The notes: generated from the sequence alone by a model not told the origin. A stretch of 64,000 bases of DNA from Taibaiella koreensis (GCF_003545715.1 NZ_QVNU01000003.1:620001-684000); one strand, 5' to 3'. Shown: positions 8,930 through 20,767, counted from the first letter of the stretch. Made by a program: numbers and translations.

Positions 8930-9421
8930 TTATTTAAGATGCTTGAGCTGGGTGGCATACAGGATTATGAAAATGAGCGGGAACACATACCCGGCCACAG
9001 CAACAAAGCTACCGCCGGCAGCGCCCATGAGCACCAGCGCCAGGGGAGCGGCGATCTGGCCCAGCAGGTACAGGAAAAACCCGCTGCGTTTCAGTTTTCT
9101 CATTTGCATGGCGCCGAAGAAGCAAAGCGCTACGCTCACCAGCGTAATGATCATAACCGGCAGCTTCATCTCGCATTGCCGGGCCATCACATCCGACATC
9201 GCGTTCATCATTCCGGCCATGGGATTATCGCTTTGAGAAAGCTTGGCCATCATTTCCATCGACTTGCATACTGTGAAGTAGGTATATATGGCGCCAAGCA
9301 GCCCAAGTCCGGACCCGATAAAAGTGAGGATAGTCAGCACGTTGAGCATATCCGGTACTTTCTTGGCCGGTAGCTGCGGATCGGGATTAAAGCTTTCGTG
9401 GAACTGGTTGAAATCTGTCAT
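8930..9421 (-). CDS. Unknown small membrane protein, four helices
   Basis: 163 residues. A hydrophilic N-terminus (about 25 residues, Pro-rich) is followed by four predicted membrane helices near residues 27-50, 90-107, 114-132 and 136-155. A Met-rich loop (KSMEMMAKLSQSDNPMAGMM) separates helices 1 and 2. I do not recognise the family; similar small proteins in Bacteroidetes are listed as hypothetical. A near -7 box (TAATTTTA on the minus strand) lies about 35 bases upstream. Single gene. Confidence 0.75.
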   Translation of the reverse strand: MTDFNQFHESFNPDPQLPAKKVPDMLNVLTILTFIGSGLGLLGAIYTYFTVCKSMEMMAKLSQSDNPMAGMMNAMSDVMARQCEMKLPVMIITLVSVALCFFGAMQMRKLKRSGFFLYLLGQIAAPLALVLMGAAGGSFVAVAGYVFPLIFIILYATQLKHLK

Positions 9422-9621
9422 AATGGAGATGTTTTTTTGAAAGGCTAAAATTATGGCTATTTTGTAGAACTGTTCCCGTCTTGTAGAAAATTGCGGATTA
9501 TATTATTTTGCCGTAATTAATATGCTTTACTACCGTTATAAAGAGGGAAAATCGAAAATTTCAGTGTAAATTACGTTAATTTTTATCCCGCATTCAACAT
9601 AAAAGTATTCTGGGCTCCATA

Positions 9622-12600
9622 ATGAATTACCGGCTGAAATACATAATTGGCCTCCTGATATTCCTGGGAGGAGGAATCAGAACCTCTGCACAGACTAACC
9701 TGGAGGTATTCGGTCAAAACCGGGTACAGTTCCGCAGATTCGATTGGAAATTTTACGATGCCACACATTTCAAGATCTACCACTACGACCGTGCAGGACG
9801 GGATCTGGCCCGTTATGTAGCCGAGCAGGCCGAGCAGGACGTGAGCGCAATCGAACGAAGATTGGGGGGGCTGTTTCCCGAAAAGCTCAACATTATTATT
9901 TACAATTCTTACGATGAGTACCAGCAGACCAACGTAGGCCTGAACGGCGAGCTTCAGCTGCAGAACGATAATCCTGCCGGTACCGTCAACCTGGTAGGGG
10001 ATAAGCTGGTGATCTACTTTACGGGCAAGCATGCCGATCTGAAACGGCAGCTGCGCCAGGGCATGGCCCAGGTTGTGATGGAGCGGCTTATGTTTGGCGA
10101 GAATTTCAGGGAAATGGTGCGGAACGCCGTATTGCTCAACTTGCCCCCCTGGGTCACCACAGGTTATGTCGATTACGTGGTAGATGGCTGGACCACCAAC
10201 GACGATAACGACTGGAAGAACATACTGATGGCCGGTGACAAGATACACTTTGACGAGATAGGCGACCGCAATCCCAGGCTGGCGGGTAAAGCCTTCTGGA
10301 AATACATTGCCATTAAGTACGGTGAGAACAATGTGAAGAACCTGCTGTACCTTACCCAGCTGAAAAGCAGTCTTAACAAGGCATTGAAGCTCACTATCAA
10401 CCAGAAGCTGAAGGCAACATACGATTCGCTGGTAACCTACTACCAGGGAAGGTACGGCTTCGAAGAGCAGATATTTGAGCCGATGGATACTTCGCATTTG
10501 CTGACGCGTATTGCAGTGCCTAACGACGAAAGCCGTATTCGCGATATTACCGTTTCTCCGAGAGGCGGCGATGTTGCCTACGTAAGGTGGCGCTTCGGCG
10601 AGTATCAGGTGGTGCTTGAAAAAACAAAAATAGTCGATGGCATTGCCAAAAGAGAGAGTTCGGTGATCCTTTCCGGCGGTGTAAAGAACTACCGGGAGAA
10701 TGACGATCCCGATTATCCCCTTCTGGCCTGGAACAATACCGGGTTTAAGCTGGGTATCATATCCAAGATGAAGAACCGGCTCCGTATTCGCGTATACAAT
10801 TCCATAAAAGGAAAAATAGAGGATTTTAGGGTTCCGGCATCCCGTTTCGACCGTATTACCGGCTTCACCTTCATGGAAGATGATGATATGCTCATCATAT
10901 CGGCCATAAGAAAGGGGCAGAGTGATCTTTTTGAATACAGGCTGAAGGGCGGCCGCATGAACCAGCTTACCGATGATACCTGGGATGATATGGCGCCGGT
11001 ATTTGTAAGCGGAGGATCGAGGAAGGGCATTATTTTCCTGAGCAACCGGCCCGAACCTTTTCTCAATCTGAACGCACTGCCCAACGAGTTGCCGGCAGGG
11101 CCCATGAATGCTTTCTTTTATAATTCGACTACCAAAAGCTATGACCTGATGCAGCTGAGCCATAGCAAAAAAGGCGAGGTAGTACAGGCAATCCCCTACG
11201 GCAGCGATCACTTCGCTTTCCTCTCAGATCAAAATGGCGTCCGTAACCGCTTTGTCGTAATGTTTGCCCGCAATGTCAACAACCAGGACTCTGCCTATGC
11301 TGTGCCCATGACCAATTTTAGCCGTAGCATCCTTTATCAGCAATACAACCCGGCCAGCGGTAAAATTGCAGATGTTGTGCAGCGGCAAAAGGAGTATGAG
11401 GTGTTTTTTCACAAGATCGAATTGCCTGCTCCCGATGGCACTGCTGCGATCAAAAAGCTGTTGCCCCTTGTGTTTGTCGATGGGGTGGCCAACAATAAAG
11501 CCGCCACAGCAACCAATATGCCGGTAAACCTGATGGACAAGGCAGACCTGGAGAAGAAGGATGATGACTTTAAGATTAACACCGGCGATCAGTTGCAAAA
11601 TGAGTTCGGGAGAAGAAGCCGGCTCGATCCGACCGATTCGGCCAAAGTAGAACCCGGCGCAGAATCGAATACGCTTGCCGATATGCTTACGCTCAACCAA
11701 CCCGCCGATTCTTCCCAGGCGCCGCGCGTTACCCATACCGATGCCGGTACTGAGGCCAGCCAACCCCCCATTACTTCGGCTTCAGGCGAAACCGATGGCG
11801 CCCTCAACAAGCGGATCATATATGTAGACAGTACTTTCATCGAAATGCGCTCGCAGCCTTATCGTCGTTCCTTTACGCTGGACTTCTTCAGTATCAGGGC
11901 CGACAACAGCATTATTTTCAATCGTTACCAGTCGTACGACAATACCCTGGGCCAGTATGCCAACACGCCTATTTCCGGAATGATCACCGCCAGCCTTGTA
12001 GATAAGCTGGAGGATTACCGGTTTACCGGAGGGCTGCGTATTCCCGTCAATTTCTCAGGGCTTACCTACTTCCTGCAGTTTGAGAACTTCCGGCGTAGGG
12101 TAGATTGGGGCCTTATCTTCTACCGCCAGGAAACAAAGAACAACTATAGCTTCTCCGTCGACCCCACCCAGCCTGTCATCTTTACCGAGCCCGGCAAGAA
12201 TATCACTACCCTGGTACAAGGGAGTGTCAGCTATCCTTTCGACAAAGTAAAAAGCGTTCGCCTGCACTTTAGTGGCCGCGAAGACCGGCTGGTTATTAAG
12301 GCCAAAGATCCCATTGGGCTGGCGTTGCCCAATACGAAACAATATTGGGTCATGAGCCGCGCCGAGTTTGTCTACGATGATACGCGCAATCCTACCTTGA
12401 ATATATGGAATGGTCTGCGTTACAAGCTTTTCGCTGAATATAGCTACAGGCTTTATTCCAACAATACCTATACCACGGGAATCGATACCAATGCCTCCAA
12501 CAAAAAAGGAGGCTTCTACAATCTCGGTTTCGATTTTCGTTATTATCATAAGATCTATAAAAACTTTATTGCCGCCGTACGTGTAGCCGGTGCGCACTCG

Positions 12601-13122
12601 GGTGGTAACCAGAAGATCATTTATTTCCTGGGCGGTGTAGACAACGATGTCAATCCCAAGTTCAACAACAGCCTGCAGCCTTCGGGCAGGAACGACTATG
12701 CTTTCCAGTCCCTCGCCACCAACCTGAGAGGCTATACCCAAAATTCAAGAAATGGCAATACTTATGCCTTGATCAATGCGGAGCTTCGCTTCCCGGTCTT
12801 CGGCACCTTAATGCGCCGTCCGGTACAGTCTTCGCTGCTGAAGCACCTTCAACTGGTAGGCTTTGTAGATATAGGCTCGGCCTGGGAAGGCCTGTTGCCG
12901 ACTTCCGAGAACCTGGACCGTTACTACCGGGTTTCCTGGCCGCCTGCGCCATCCAATCCCATTGTATCGGTAGCCGTACCCAATTACTCCGATAACGGCA
13001 TTGCCATCGGATACGGTGCAGGCGTGAGGACCCAGCTCTTTGGATATTTTGCTCGTTTTGACGCTGCCTGGAACATCCGGAACAATTTCCAGTGGTACAT
13101 ATCCATCGGCACCGACTTCTAG
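9622..13122 (+). CDS. Large outer-membrane protein: peptidase-MA-like domain, TolB-like propeller, Omp85-like barrel
   Basis: 1166 residues with a signal peptide ending around TSAQ. Residues ~25-290 resemble the peptidase-MA-like domains found before propellers (phrases such as HFKIYHYDRAGRDLARYVAEQ), but no HExxH zinc motif is visible. Residues ~300-600 contain WD40/PD40 blades like those of TolB (PNDESRIRDITVSPRGGDVAY, TDDTWDDMAPVFVS). A polar linker (~620-740) leads into a C-terminal beta-barrel (~750-1166) whose last strands (GIAIGYGAGVRTQLFGYFARFDAAW, split: GIAIGYGAGVRTQLF then ARFDAAW) are Omp85-like and end in Phe, as expected for BAM substrates. Such proteins are widespread in Bacteroidetes but their job is unknown; a role in envelope biogenesis or transport is inference. 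Single gene. Confidence 0.85.
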   Translation: MNYRLKYIIGLLIFLGGGIRTSAQTNLEVFGQNRVQFRRFDWKFYDATHFKIYHYDRAGRDLARYVAEQAEQDVSAIERRLGGLFPEKLNIIIYNSYDEYQQTNVGLNGELQLQNDNPAGTVNLVGDKLVIYFTGKHADLKRQLRQGMAQVVMERLMFGENFREMVRNAVLLNLPPWVTTGYVDYVVDGWTTNDDNDWKNILMAGDKIHFDEIGDRNPRLAGKAFWKYIAIKYGENNVKNLLYLTQLKSSLNKALKLTINQKLKATYDSLVTYYQGRYGFEEQIFEPMDTSHLLTRIAVPNDESRIRDITVSPRGGDVAYVRWRFGEYQVVLEKTKIVDGIAKRESSVILSGGVKNYRENDDPDYPLLAWNNTGFKLGIISKMKNRLRIRVYNSIKGKIEDFRVPASRFDRITGFTFMEDDDMLIISAIRKGQSDLFEYRLKGGRMNQLTDDTWDDMAPVFVSGGSRKGIIFLSNRPEPFLNLNALPNELPAGPMNAFFYNSTTKSYDLMQLSHSKKGEVVQAIPYGSDHFAFLSDQNGVRNRFVVMFARNVNNQDSAYAVPMTNFSRSILYQQYNPASGKIADVVQRQKEYEVFFHKIELPAPDGTAAIKKLLPLVFVDGVANNKAATATNMPVNLMDKADLEKKDDDFKINTGDQLQNEFGRRSRLDPTDSAKVEPGAESNTLADMLTLNQPADSSQAPRVTHTDAGTEASQPPITSASGETDGALNKRIIYVDSTFIEMRSQPYRRSFTLDFFSIRADNSIIFNRYQSYDNTLGQYANTPISGMITASLVDKLEDYRFTGGLRIPVNFSGLTYFLQFENFRRRVDWGLIFYRQETKNNYSFSVDPTQPVIFTEPGKNITTLVQGSVSYPFDKVKSVRLHFSGREDRLVIKAKDPIGLALPNTKQYWVMSRAEFVYDDTRNPTLNIWNGLRYKLFAEYSYRLYSNNTYTTGIDTNASNKKGGFYNLGFDFRYYHKIYKNFIAAVRVAGAHSGGNQKIIYFLGGVDNDVNPKFNNSLQPSGRNDYAFQSLATNLRGYTQNSRNGNTYALINAELRFPVFGTLMRRPVQSSLLKHLQLVGFVDIGSAWEGLLPTSENLDRYYRVSWPPAPSNPIVSVAVPNYSDNGIAIGYGAGVRTQLFGYFARFDAAWNIRNNFQWYISIGTDF

Positions 13123-13281
13123 CAGGCAGCATATGCTCCGGGAAGCCCTGCCAGTACTGTTTTTCAGGGAAAAGCCTGATCTTTTCAGTTACAAATGGCT
13201 ATAAGCGTTAATTTGTGTTAATTCGGAATGTATTTTGGTGTTGTTTTTCTGTTACCCAACTTTTTTTCGAAAGAAAGCGTC

Positions 13282-13289
13282 TACTTTTG
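13282..13289 (+). promoter_or_regulatory. -7 promoter box for the sorting-domain gene
   Basis: TACTTTTG matches TAnnTTTG exactly, 19 bases before ATG 13309. Confidence 0.6.
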
Positions 13290-13308
13290 TATCGTTTAAT
13301 TATCGAAA

Positions 13309-13701
13309 ATGAAGAAATATATTCACCTGGTGCTTGTGTTGTTTGCCTTGTTACCATTGGCGGCCAAGGCTCAGACGATCAACGTCGGGTCTATGCCGGG
13401 CAACGTGCCGGCGCCGGCTGCCAGAAAGGAACTGCTGATACCGAACGCTTTCAGTCCCAATAATGACGGACAAAACGACTATTTCAAAGTATGTAATATC
13501 ACCAACGAAAAGCTGATCGACTTCAAAGTATTCAATCGCTGGGGTACAATCCTTTTCCGTACAACCGATGCCAAGCAAGGCTGGGATGGCACCTACAAAG
13601 GCCAGGTGCAGCCCCTGGGTGTATATGGTTATGTGATCCGCATCGGCTATCCCGATGGCTATGTTGAAACATATAAAGGTACAGTAACCCTGATCCGCTA
13701 A
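13309..13701 (+). CDS. Short secreted protein made almost only of a T9SS type B sorting domain
   Basis: 130 residues: signal peptide (cleavage about AKAQ, residue 23), a ~20-residue linker, then a gliding-motility-associated C-terminal domain (CHU_C family) from residue ~43. The diagnostic run is present: IPNAFSPNNDGQNDYF, then FNRWGTILF, then GWDGTYKG, ending YKGTVTLIR. This domain normally sits at the end of very large secreted proteins and directs them through the T9SS; here there is no cargo in front of it. It has its own promoter and terminator, so it is a real gene rather than a fragment of a larger one. The product should be exported and possibly surface anchored. A decoy, an adaptor, or a relic of a longer protein are all possible. 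Confidence 0.9.
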   Translation: MKKYIHLVLVLFALLPLAAKAQTINVGSMPGNVPAPAARKELLIPNAFSPNNDGQNDYFKVCNITNEKLIDFKVFNRWGTILFRTTDAKQGWDGTYKGQVQPLGVYGYVIRIGYPDGYVETYKGTVTLIR

Positions 13702-13723
13702 GATTTTTTGAATTGTTATTTTG

Positions 13724-13749
13724 AAAACCGCGCCAGGCGCGGTTTTTTT
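13724..13749 (+). terminator. Intrinsic terminator
   Basis: AAAACCGCGCC / GGCGCGGTTTT hairpin with a single-base centre followed by a T run, 22 bases after the stop codon at 13701. Confidence 0.85.
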
Positions 13750-13811
13750 ATTACACCATGCCTTTTTTTATTTGTCTGTAAAAAATGGCATGGATTTTCC
13801 ATTTATACGAC

Positions 13812-13819
13812 TATTTTTG
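13812..13819 (+). promoter_or_regulatory. -7 promoter box for the pyrophosphatase gene
   Basis: TATTTTTG matches TAnnTTTG. It lies inside the longest open frame (which begins at 13785) and 28 bases before ATG 13848, so it favours the later start. Confidence 0.6.
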
Positions 13820-13847
13820 TTTTAACTCTAAAAACTTAATACTAAGC

Positions 13848-16628
<2,781 letters not shown>

Positions 16629-16725
16629 TTTTTTCATATTAAAACAAAGAAACTGTTATAATTTCTTCATCATTTGCAATGTAGATAAACAACCATTATT
16701 TTTAAGTATTATCTTCATCAGCATA

Positions 16726-17766
16726 ATGAAATTCGGTAACAGGCTTAAATACATACTGTTTTCGGTGGTATACTGGCTTCTGGCCTGCCACTGCTATATT
16801 ATACTACGGTTTATAGGGATCGATGGCGATGCTGCCGGGAAGATAGATTACGGGGAAATATTTTTCCTCGCTACCTTCGACAGCATTGTCATCGGTTTTC
16901 TTTTTGGTGTTTTTACTTCTTCTTCACTAAGCCTGAAACTCAAGCGGAGGGCGTTCTTCAGCACCGTGCTTATCAATACGGTGATCTACGTCTGTTTTTT
17001 TGGCGCCGTTATTTTTGGTTCAAGCCTCGTGGGTAATACGCTGGCGTTTGCCATTCAATACAGCCTTTCCAGCGCCAGCCTGGTCACTTTATTCTACCTC
17101 TCGGTATGCAGTCTTTTGTACCACTTTATCCTGCAGATGAACAAGAAATTCGGGCCCGGAGTGCTGTTTGAATACATTATTGGTAAATATTTTAATCCGA
17201 AAGAAGAGAAACGGGTATTTATGTTCCTCGATCTTACCGCTTCTACAACGATAGCCGAATCGTTGGATACACTGCTGTACAGCCAGTTCCTTCAGTCCTG
17301 TTATATAGAGCTCACCGAGCCTATCAGCGCTTTCTCGGCGCATGTATACCAATTTGTAGGCGACGAAGTCGTGGTGACCTGGAAGGTCAATAAAGACTTT
17401 GACTATGGTCAATGCGTTAATTTTTACTTCGCCTTTGCCAATGCGCTGCTGCGCAAAAAAGATTATTTCCTGGAGACCTTTGGGGTACAACCACTGTTCA
17501 AAGCCGGCATCCATTCGGGAACGGTAGTAGCTGCCGAAGTGGGGGAACTGAAGACCGAGATCGCTTATCATGGCGATGTAGTGAACACGGCTTCCCGTAT
17601 ACAGGGCTTGTGCAACCAGCATAGCCAGCAGTTGCTCATTTCCGAGAGCATTTTCAATCCCATAGCCGGTAACAAAAAGTTTGCGCTGGGCCTGATCGGC
17701 GACGTGCAGCTGAAGGGCAAATACCAGTCGCTGAAAGTGTATAGTGTACAGCTCAAAGGCGCCTGA
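16726..17766 (+). CDS. Membrane-anchored class III adenylate/guanylate cyclase
   Basis: 346 residues. Four to five hydrophobic helices fill residues ~8-145, followed by a class III cyclase domain (~160-345). The two metal-binding aspartates are present in MFLDLTAST (Asp169) and QFVGDEVVVTWK (Asp213), and the typical GDVVNTASRIQ is visible. The enzyme should make cAMP or, less likely, cGMP from the nucleoside triphosphate at the inner face of the membrane. Substrate-selecting residues cannot be assigned confidently by eye. Membrane-anchored cyclases of this shape occur widely in Bacteroidetes. Single gene; no partner regulator is adjacent. Confidence 0.9.
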   Translation: MKFGNRLKYILFSVVYWLLACHCYIILRFIGIDGDAAGKIDYGEIFFLATFDSIVIGFLFGVFTSSSLSLKLKRRAFFSTVLINTVIYVCFFGAVIFGSSLVGNTLAFAIQYSLSSASLVTLFYLSVCSLLYHFILQMNKKFGPGVLFEYIIGKYFNPKEEKRVFMFLDLTASTTIAESLDTLLYSQFLQSCYIELTEPISAFSAHVYQFVGDEVVVTWKVNKDFDYGQCVNFYFAFANALLRKKDYFLETFGVQPLFKAGIHSGTVVAAEVGELKTEIAYHGDVVNTASRIQGLCNQHSQQLLISESIFNPIAGNKKFALGLIGDVQLKGKYQSLKVYSVQLKGA

Positions 17767-17864
17767 GTACTACGCTGTATTTTATGATACGCCTGCGCTT
17801 CGGTTGGTTACTGCTTGATCTTCTCCGGTGCCTGATCCCTGATCCTGTTTTCTGCAACGCTATG

Positions 17865-18617
17865 TCAGGCTTTGACATCCAGCTGCCGTACCTGCGCCTT
17901 ATACTGTGCCGGGATGAGGACGGCGCGCAGAAAGCGCAGTATGTGGACTTTGCGGTACAGGTCAAGGAGCAGCCCGGTAAAAGCTGAAGGCTTTAAGGGC
18001 AGCAGCCTGAGCGGGATAGGCGATACCAGGCGCAGCTGTACCTGCAGCAGGAAATGATAGCGCAATGGTCCCAGGTGCTTGCGGTATTGCCGGTACAGAT
18101 CGGTTGTATACTTGCTGTATTGCAGATTGGCCGAAAGATGCTCCTGGTAGGCCTGGCGCCAGCTGGCCTCATCCTTTGGCAATCCTGTGATACCCATTCT
18201 CTCGCCCACCTGCAGGAAAACAGCCGCCAGTGTTTCCTTTTCTGCCGGGGTGGCAGGTCGTTCAAGCAGCTCAAAAGCAGCCAGCGAATAGTGGATCAGC
18301 ATGAACAGCACATCGCGGTAAGCCCAGTCGGGTATCGCGCTGCCCCGGCTCTGCTCAACGCCGGTATGGATTTGACGGATACGTGCGATGGCGGCATAAG
18401 CCTCGTCTTCGGTGGCAAAAATGATCTGGCGGGCATAAGTTACCGTAGAAAATAGCCGGCCTATAGGATCGGCGGGAAGCTTGCCCGTAAAATAGAGCCA
18501 GTCTACAGCTTTGTTCAGTGCAAATTCCGCTGCGGCGCCGGCAAAAATAAACAATACAGTATCCGATTGCCCCCATATGGTCCGTACAATGGAGCCGGGC
18601 GGTACAAAATATTTCAT
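17865..18617 (-). CDS. DUF2236 / MpaB-type oxygenase-like protein
   Basis: 250 residues. The start YFVPPGSIVRTIWGQSDTVLF and the segment DPIGRLFSTVTYARQIIFA followed by AIARIRQIHTGV are characteristic of DUF2236, the family of the haem-containing latex-clearing protein Lcp and fungal MpaB oxygenases. His residues in the conserved IHTGV region and the helix DVLFMLIHYSLAAFE fit the family's all-helical fold. Whether this member binds haem or has oxygenase activity is not shown. It overlaps the upstream membrane-protein gene by 4 bases (ATGA), indicating translational coupling. Confidence 0.82.
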   Translation of the reverse strand: MKYFVPPGSIVRTIWGQSDTVLFIFAGAAAEFALNKAVDWLYFTGKLPADPIGRLFSTVTYARQIIFATEDEAYAAIARIRQIHTGVEQSRGSAIPDWAYRDVLFMLIHYSLAAFELLERPATPAEKETLAAVFLQVGERMGITGLPKDEASWRQAYQEHLSANLQYSKYTTDLYRQYRKHLGPLRYHFLLQVQLRLVSPIPLRLLPLKPSAFTGLLLDLYRKVHILRFLRAVLIPAQYKAQVRQLDVKA

Positions 18618-19114
18618 GAACGCAGGGAATGAGTGGGTACAGGTAATCGCCGGCTGGCCTCAAGCCGGCGTATTTTGCGATAGCAGATCAATAAGGGAAC
18701 CAGGCCCAGCACACCGAAGGAGCAATCGATGAGTCGCCAGAACAAAGGAATGTGGCGTATGCTGCCGGCTATAAATGCCAGGGGAAATATCATGAGGCAG
18801 GCCAGGCAGCTAAACTGTACTACCCATATATTCCGCACGGGATCCACGAGTGGTCCTATAAAAGCCGTGGCGATCACGATGTGCGCAAATGCCAGCCAGT
18901 CGTAGCCATAGGCGATAGCGGGAAAAGCCTTGTTGGTAGCGCTGATTGCCTGGTAGCTCTCTTCCAGCCAACGGTATAATGCCGTGTTGTATGATCCGAA
19001 AGAAAGGAGCCAGTGCAGCCCCGTCTCTACAGCAAAGGCGGTAATGCCGCTCAGCAGTAGCCCCGCCATGAACAACAGCAACCATAATCGTATCGTTCTT
19101 TCCTGTTTTTTCAT
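18614..19114 (-). CDS. Unknown four-helix membrane protein coupled to the DUF2236 gene
   Basis: 166 residues from ATG 19114 (MKKQERTIRLW); the open frame extends to 19186 but that extension crosses the probable promoter. Four hydrophobic segments lie near residues 12-30, 70-88, 99-120 and 130-147, with a basic C-terminus. No family recognised. The stop codon overlaps the next start (ATGA), so the pair is one operon and this protein may anchor or serve the DUF2236 protein; that is inference. Confidence 0.75.
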   Translation of the reverse strand: MKKQERTIRLWLLLFMAGLLLSGITAFAVETGLHWLLSFGSYNTALYRWLEESYQAISATNKAFPAIAYGYDWLAFAHIVIATAFIGPLVDPVRNIWVVQFSCLACLMIFPLAFIAGSIRHIPLFWRLIDCSFGVLGLVPLLICYRKIRRLEASRRLPVPTHSLRS

Positions 19115-19144
19115 TGGATTATTAATTAAAAAGTACTTTCTATT

Positions 19145-19159
19145 ACAAAGTAACTTTGT
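19145..19159. promoter_or_regulatory. Palindrome carrying -7-like boxes on both strands
   Basis: ACAAAGT-A-ACTTTGT is a perfect inverted repeat in the divergent region between the membrane-protein operon and the GT9 gene. The plus strand contains TAACTTTG (19151-19158), a full -7 match; the minus strand reads TTACTTTG, one base off spacing. It could be a bidirectional promoter core or an operator. Confidence 0.35.
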
Positions 19160-19229
19160 TTTTGACAGATCGCCAAAAAAAATCACACATCTTCTGTATG
19201 GCCTGTCTGCATTATTAAAACGACCCTTT

Positions 19230-19237
19230 TATCTTTG
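19230..19237 (+). promoter_or_regulatory. -7 promoter box for the GT9 gene
   Basis: TATCTTTG matches TAnnTTTG exactly, 16 bases before ATG 19254. It fixes the start at 19254 rather than at 18984, where the open frame begins. Confidence 0.65.
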
Positions 19238-19253
19238 CAGCGATTATTCTTTC

Positions 19254-20258
19254 ATGAAATTACTCCTCATCCGTTTTTCTTCCATAGGCGATATCGTGCT
19301 CACCACGCCGGTATTGCGCGCGTTGCGGCGCCAGTATCCCGGGGCCGAGATCCATTTCCTGGTCAAGCAACAATTTAAGCCTGTAATCGCAGCCAATCCT
19401 TATATCGACGTAATCCATACCCTGGAGCAGGATCTTAACGAGACCATCGCAGGGCTGAAACAGCATACCTTTGACTATGTTATTGATCTGCACCGGAACC
19501 TTAGGACAATGCGGGTGAAAAAGGCGCTGGGAGCGCCGTCGCTCACCTTCAATAAGCTCAATTTCAGGAAATGGCTGTACGTGAATTTCAAATGGAACGT
19601 GATGCCCGATAAAAGTATCGTCGACCGCTATTTTGAAGGCATGAAGCCGCTGAAGCTGAAGAACGATGGCGAAGGAATGGACTACTTTATTCCCGAAAAC
19701 CTACAGACAAAGCAGGACGATATTCCCATGGGACACTGGGCCGGCTTTGTTGGCTGCGTGATCGGCGGCTCTTACTTCACCAAGCAGTTCCCGGTGGCGC
19801 GCTGGAAAGAATTCGTAGCCTTATGTCCTTACCCGTTGATCCTGCTGGGCGGACCAGAAGACCGCGATGCCGGTAACGAGATCGTGGCCGCCGACCCGGC
19901 AAAGGTGTACAATGCCTGCGGCAAGTTTAATCTTAACGAGTCGGCCGACCTGGTAAAACGGGCAAAAGTGGTGGTGAGCAACGATACAGGCCTCATGCAT
20001 ATAGCAGCCGCCTTTAAAAAGCCTGTCGTATCGCTATGGGGCAATACGACGCCGGAAATGGGTATGTTCCCTTATTATGGCTTCAACAATTTAAACCAAA
20101 ACGTATCGCAATTGTCTGTGATAATGGAAGTGAAAGATCTTGGCTGCAGGCCTTGCAGCAAGATCGGCTACCATAAATGTCCCCGGAAGCATTTCCGTTG
20201 CATGAATGATATCCCTGTAGCGGCGATAGCCGAACAGGTGCAACGATTGTGGCAGTAA
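19254..20258 (+). CDS. Glycosyltransferase family 9 (ADP-heptose:LPS heptosyltransferase-like)
   Basis: 334 residues from ATG 19254. The N-terminus MKLLLIRFSSIGDIVLTTP is the hallmark of GT9. The C-terminal donor-binding half shows VIGGSYFTKQFPVARW, LLGGPEDRDAG, VVSNDTGLMHIAAAFKKP and LWGNTTPEMGMFPYYG, all typical. These cytoplasmic enzymes add a heptose from ADP-heptose to the LPS core. A Cys-rich end (LGCRPCSKIGYHKCPRKHF) is usual in the Bacteroidetes members. Single gene; no other LPS core genes are adjacent. Confidence 0.92.
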   Translation: MKLLLIRFSSIGDIVLTTPVLRALRRQYPGAEIHFLVKQQFKPVIAANPYIDVIHTLEQDLNETIAGLKQHTFDYVIDLHRNLRTMRVKKALGAPSLTFNKLNFRKWLYVNFKWNVMPDKSIVDRYFEGMKPLKLKNDGEGMDYFIPENLQTKQDDIPMGHWAGFVGCVIGGSYFTKQFPVARWKEFVALCPYPLILLGGPEDRDAGNEIVAADPAKVYNACGKFNLNESADLVKRAKVVVSNDTGLMHIAAAFKKPVVSLWGNTTPEMGMFPYYGFNNLNQNVSQLSVIMEVKDLGCRPCSKIGYHKCPRKHFRCMNDIPVAAIAEQVQRLWQ

Positions 20259-20299
20259 GCCGGACTGATTCTTATTGTTCATCTTCAAAATAAAATAAA

Positions 20300-20743
20300 A
20301 TGCGTTATCTACTTTCCTGCCTTGCCTTAACCCTGCTGGTATGGTGTTCCTGCTCCTCTATGAAGAAACAAGCTAAAGCAGGTGCCGGCGGCGGCAATTC
20401 ACTTGCCGGTACCGGCTGGACGCTTAGCTCGATCCCCGATTTTACGCCGGAGAAGACCCGTAGACCCGTAACTATCATCTTTGAAGACAGCCTGTCCCGT
20501 TTTGGCGGCTATGCAGGTTGCAACAGCTATGGCGGCAGCTATACGGTAGAAGGGACCGGTCTGAAGCTAGGACAGGTAGTCGCCACTAAAATGGCCTGCA
20601 TGCCTGGTCTGGATACAGAAAATAAGCTGTACAAGATATTTGATGAGGTAGATCATTTCCGTATTTCGGGGAATAAACTGACCCTGATGCAGGGGGAAAA
20701 GGTATTGGCCGAATTCACCGGTGGCAAAAAAGAACAAAAATAA
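20300..20743 (+). CDS. META domain lipoprotein (HslJ-like)
   Basis: 147 residues. The N-terminus (MRYLLSCLALTLLVWCSCSS) is a lipoprotein-type signal with Cys at 16 or 18. The META domain follows with the phrases GTGWTLSSI, FGGYAGCNSYGGSYTVEG, VATKMACMPGLDTENKLYKI and NKLTLMQGEKVLAEF, matching HslJ/META proteins closely. In E. coli HslJ is linked to heat and novobiocin resistance; the biochemical role is not known. It follows the GT9 gene by 41 bases and may be co-transcribed with it. Confidence 0.88.
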   Translation: MRYLLSCLALTLLVWCSCSSMKKQAKAGAGGGNSLAGTGWTLSSIPDFTPEKTRRPVTIIFEDSLSRFGGYAGCNSYGGSYTVEGTGLKLGQVVATKMACMPGLDTENKLYKIFDEVDHFRISGNKLTLMQGEKVLAEFTGGKKEQK

Positions 20744-20767
20744 TTTGGCTATAAATTAAAATTCCAG

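Noticed and set aside
9583-11211. 542-codon minus-strand frame opposite the 1166-residue protein
   Set aside because: Shadow frame without a start context or domain; the sense protein has a signal peptide, propeller and barrel.
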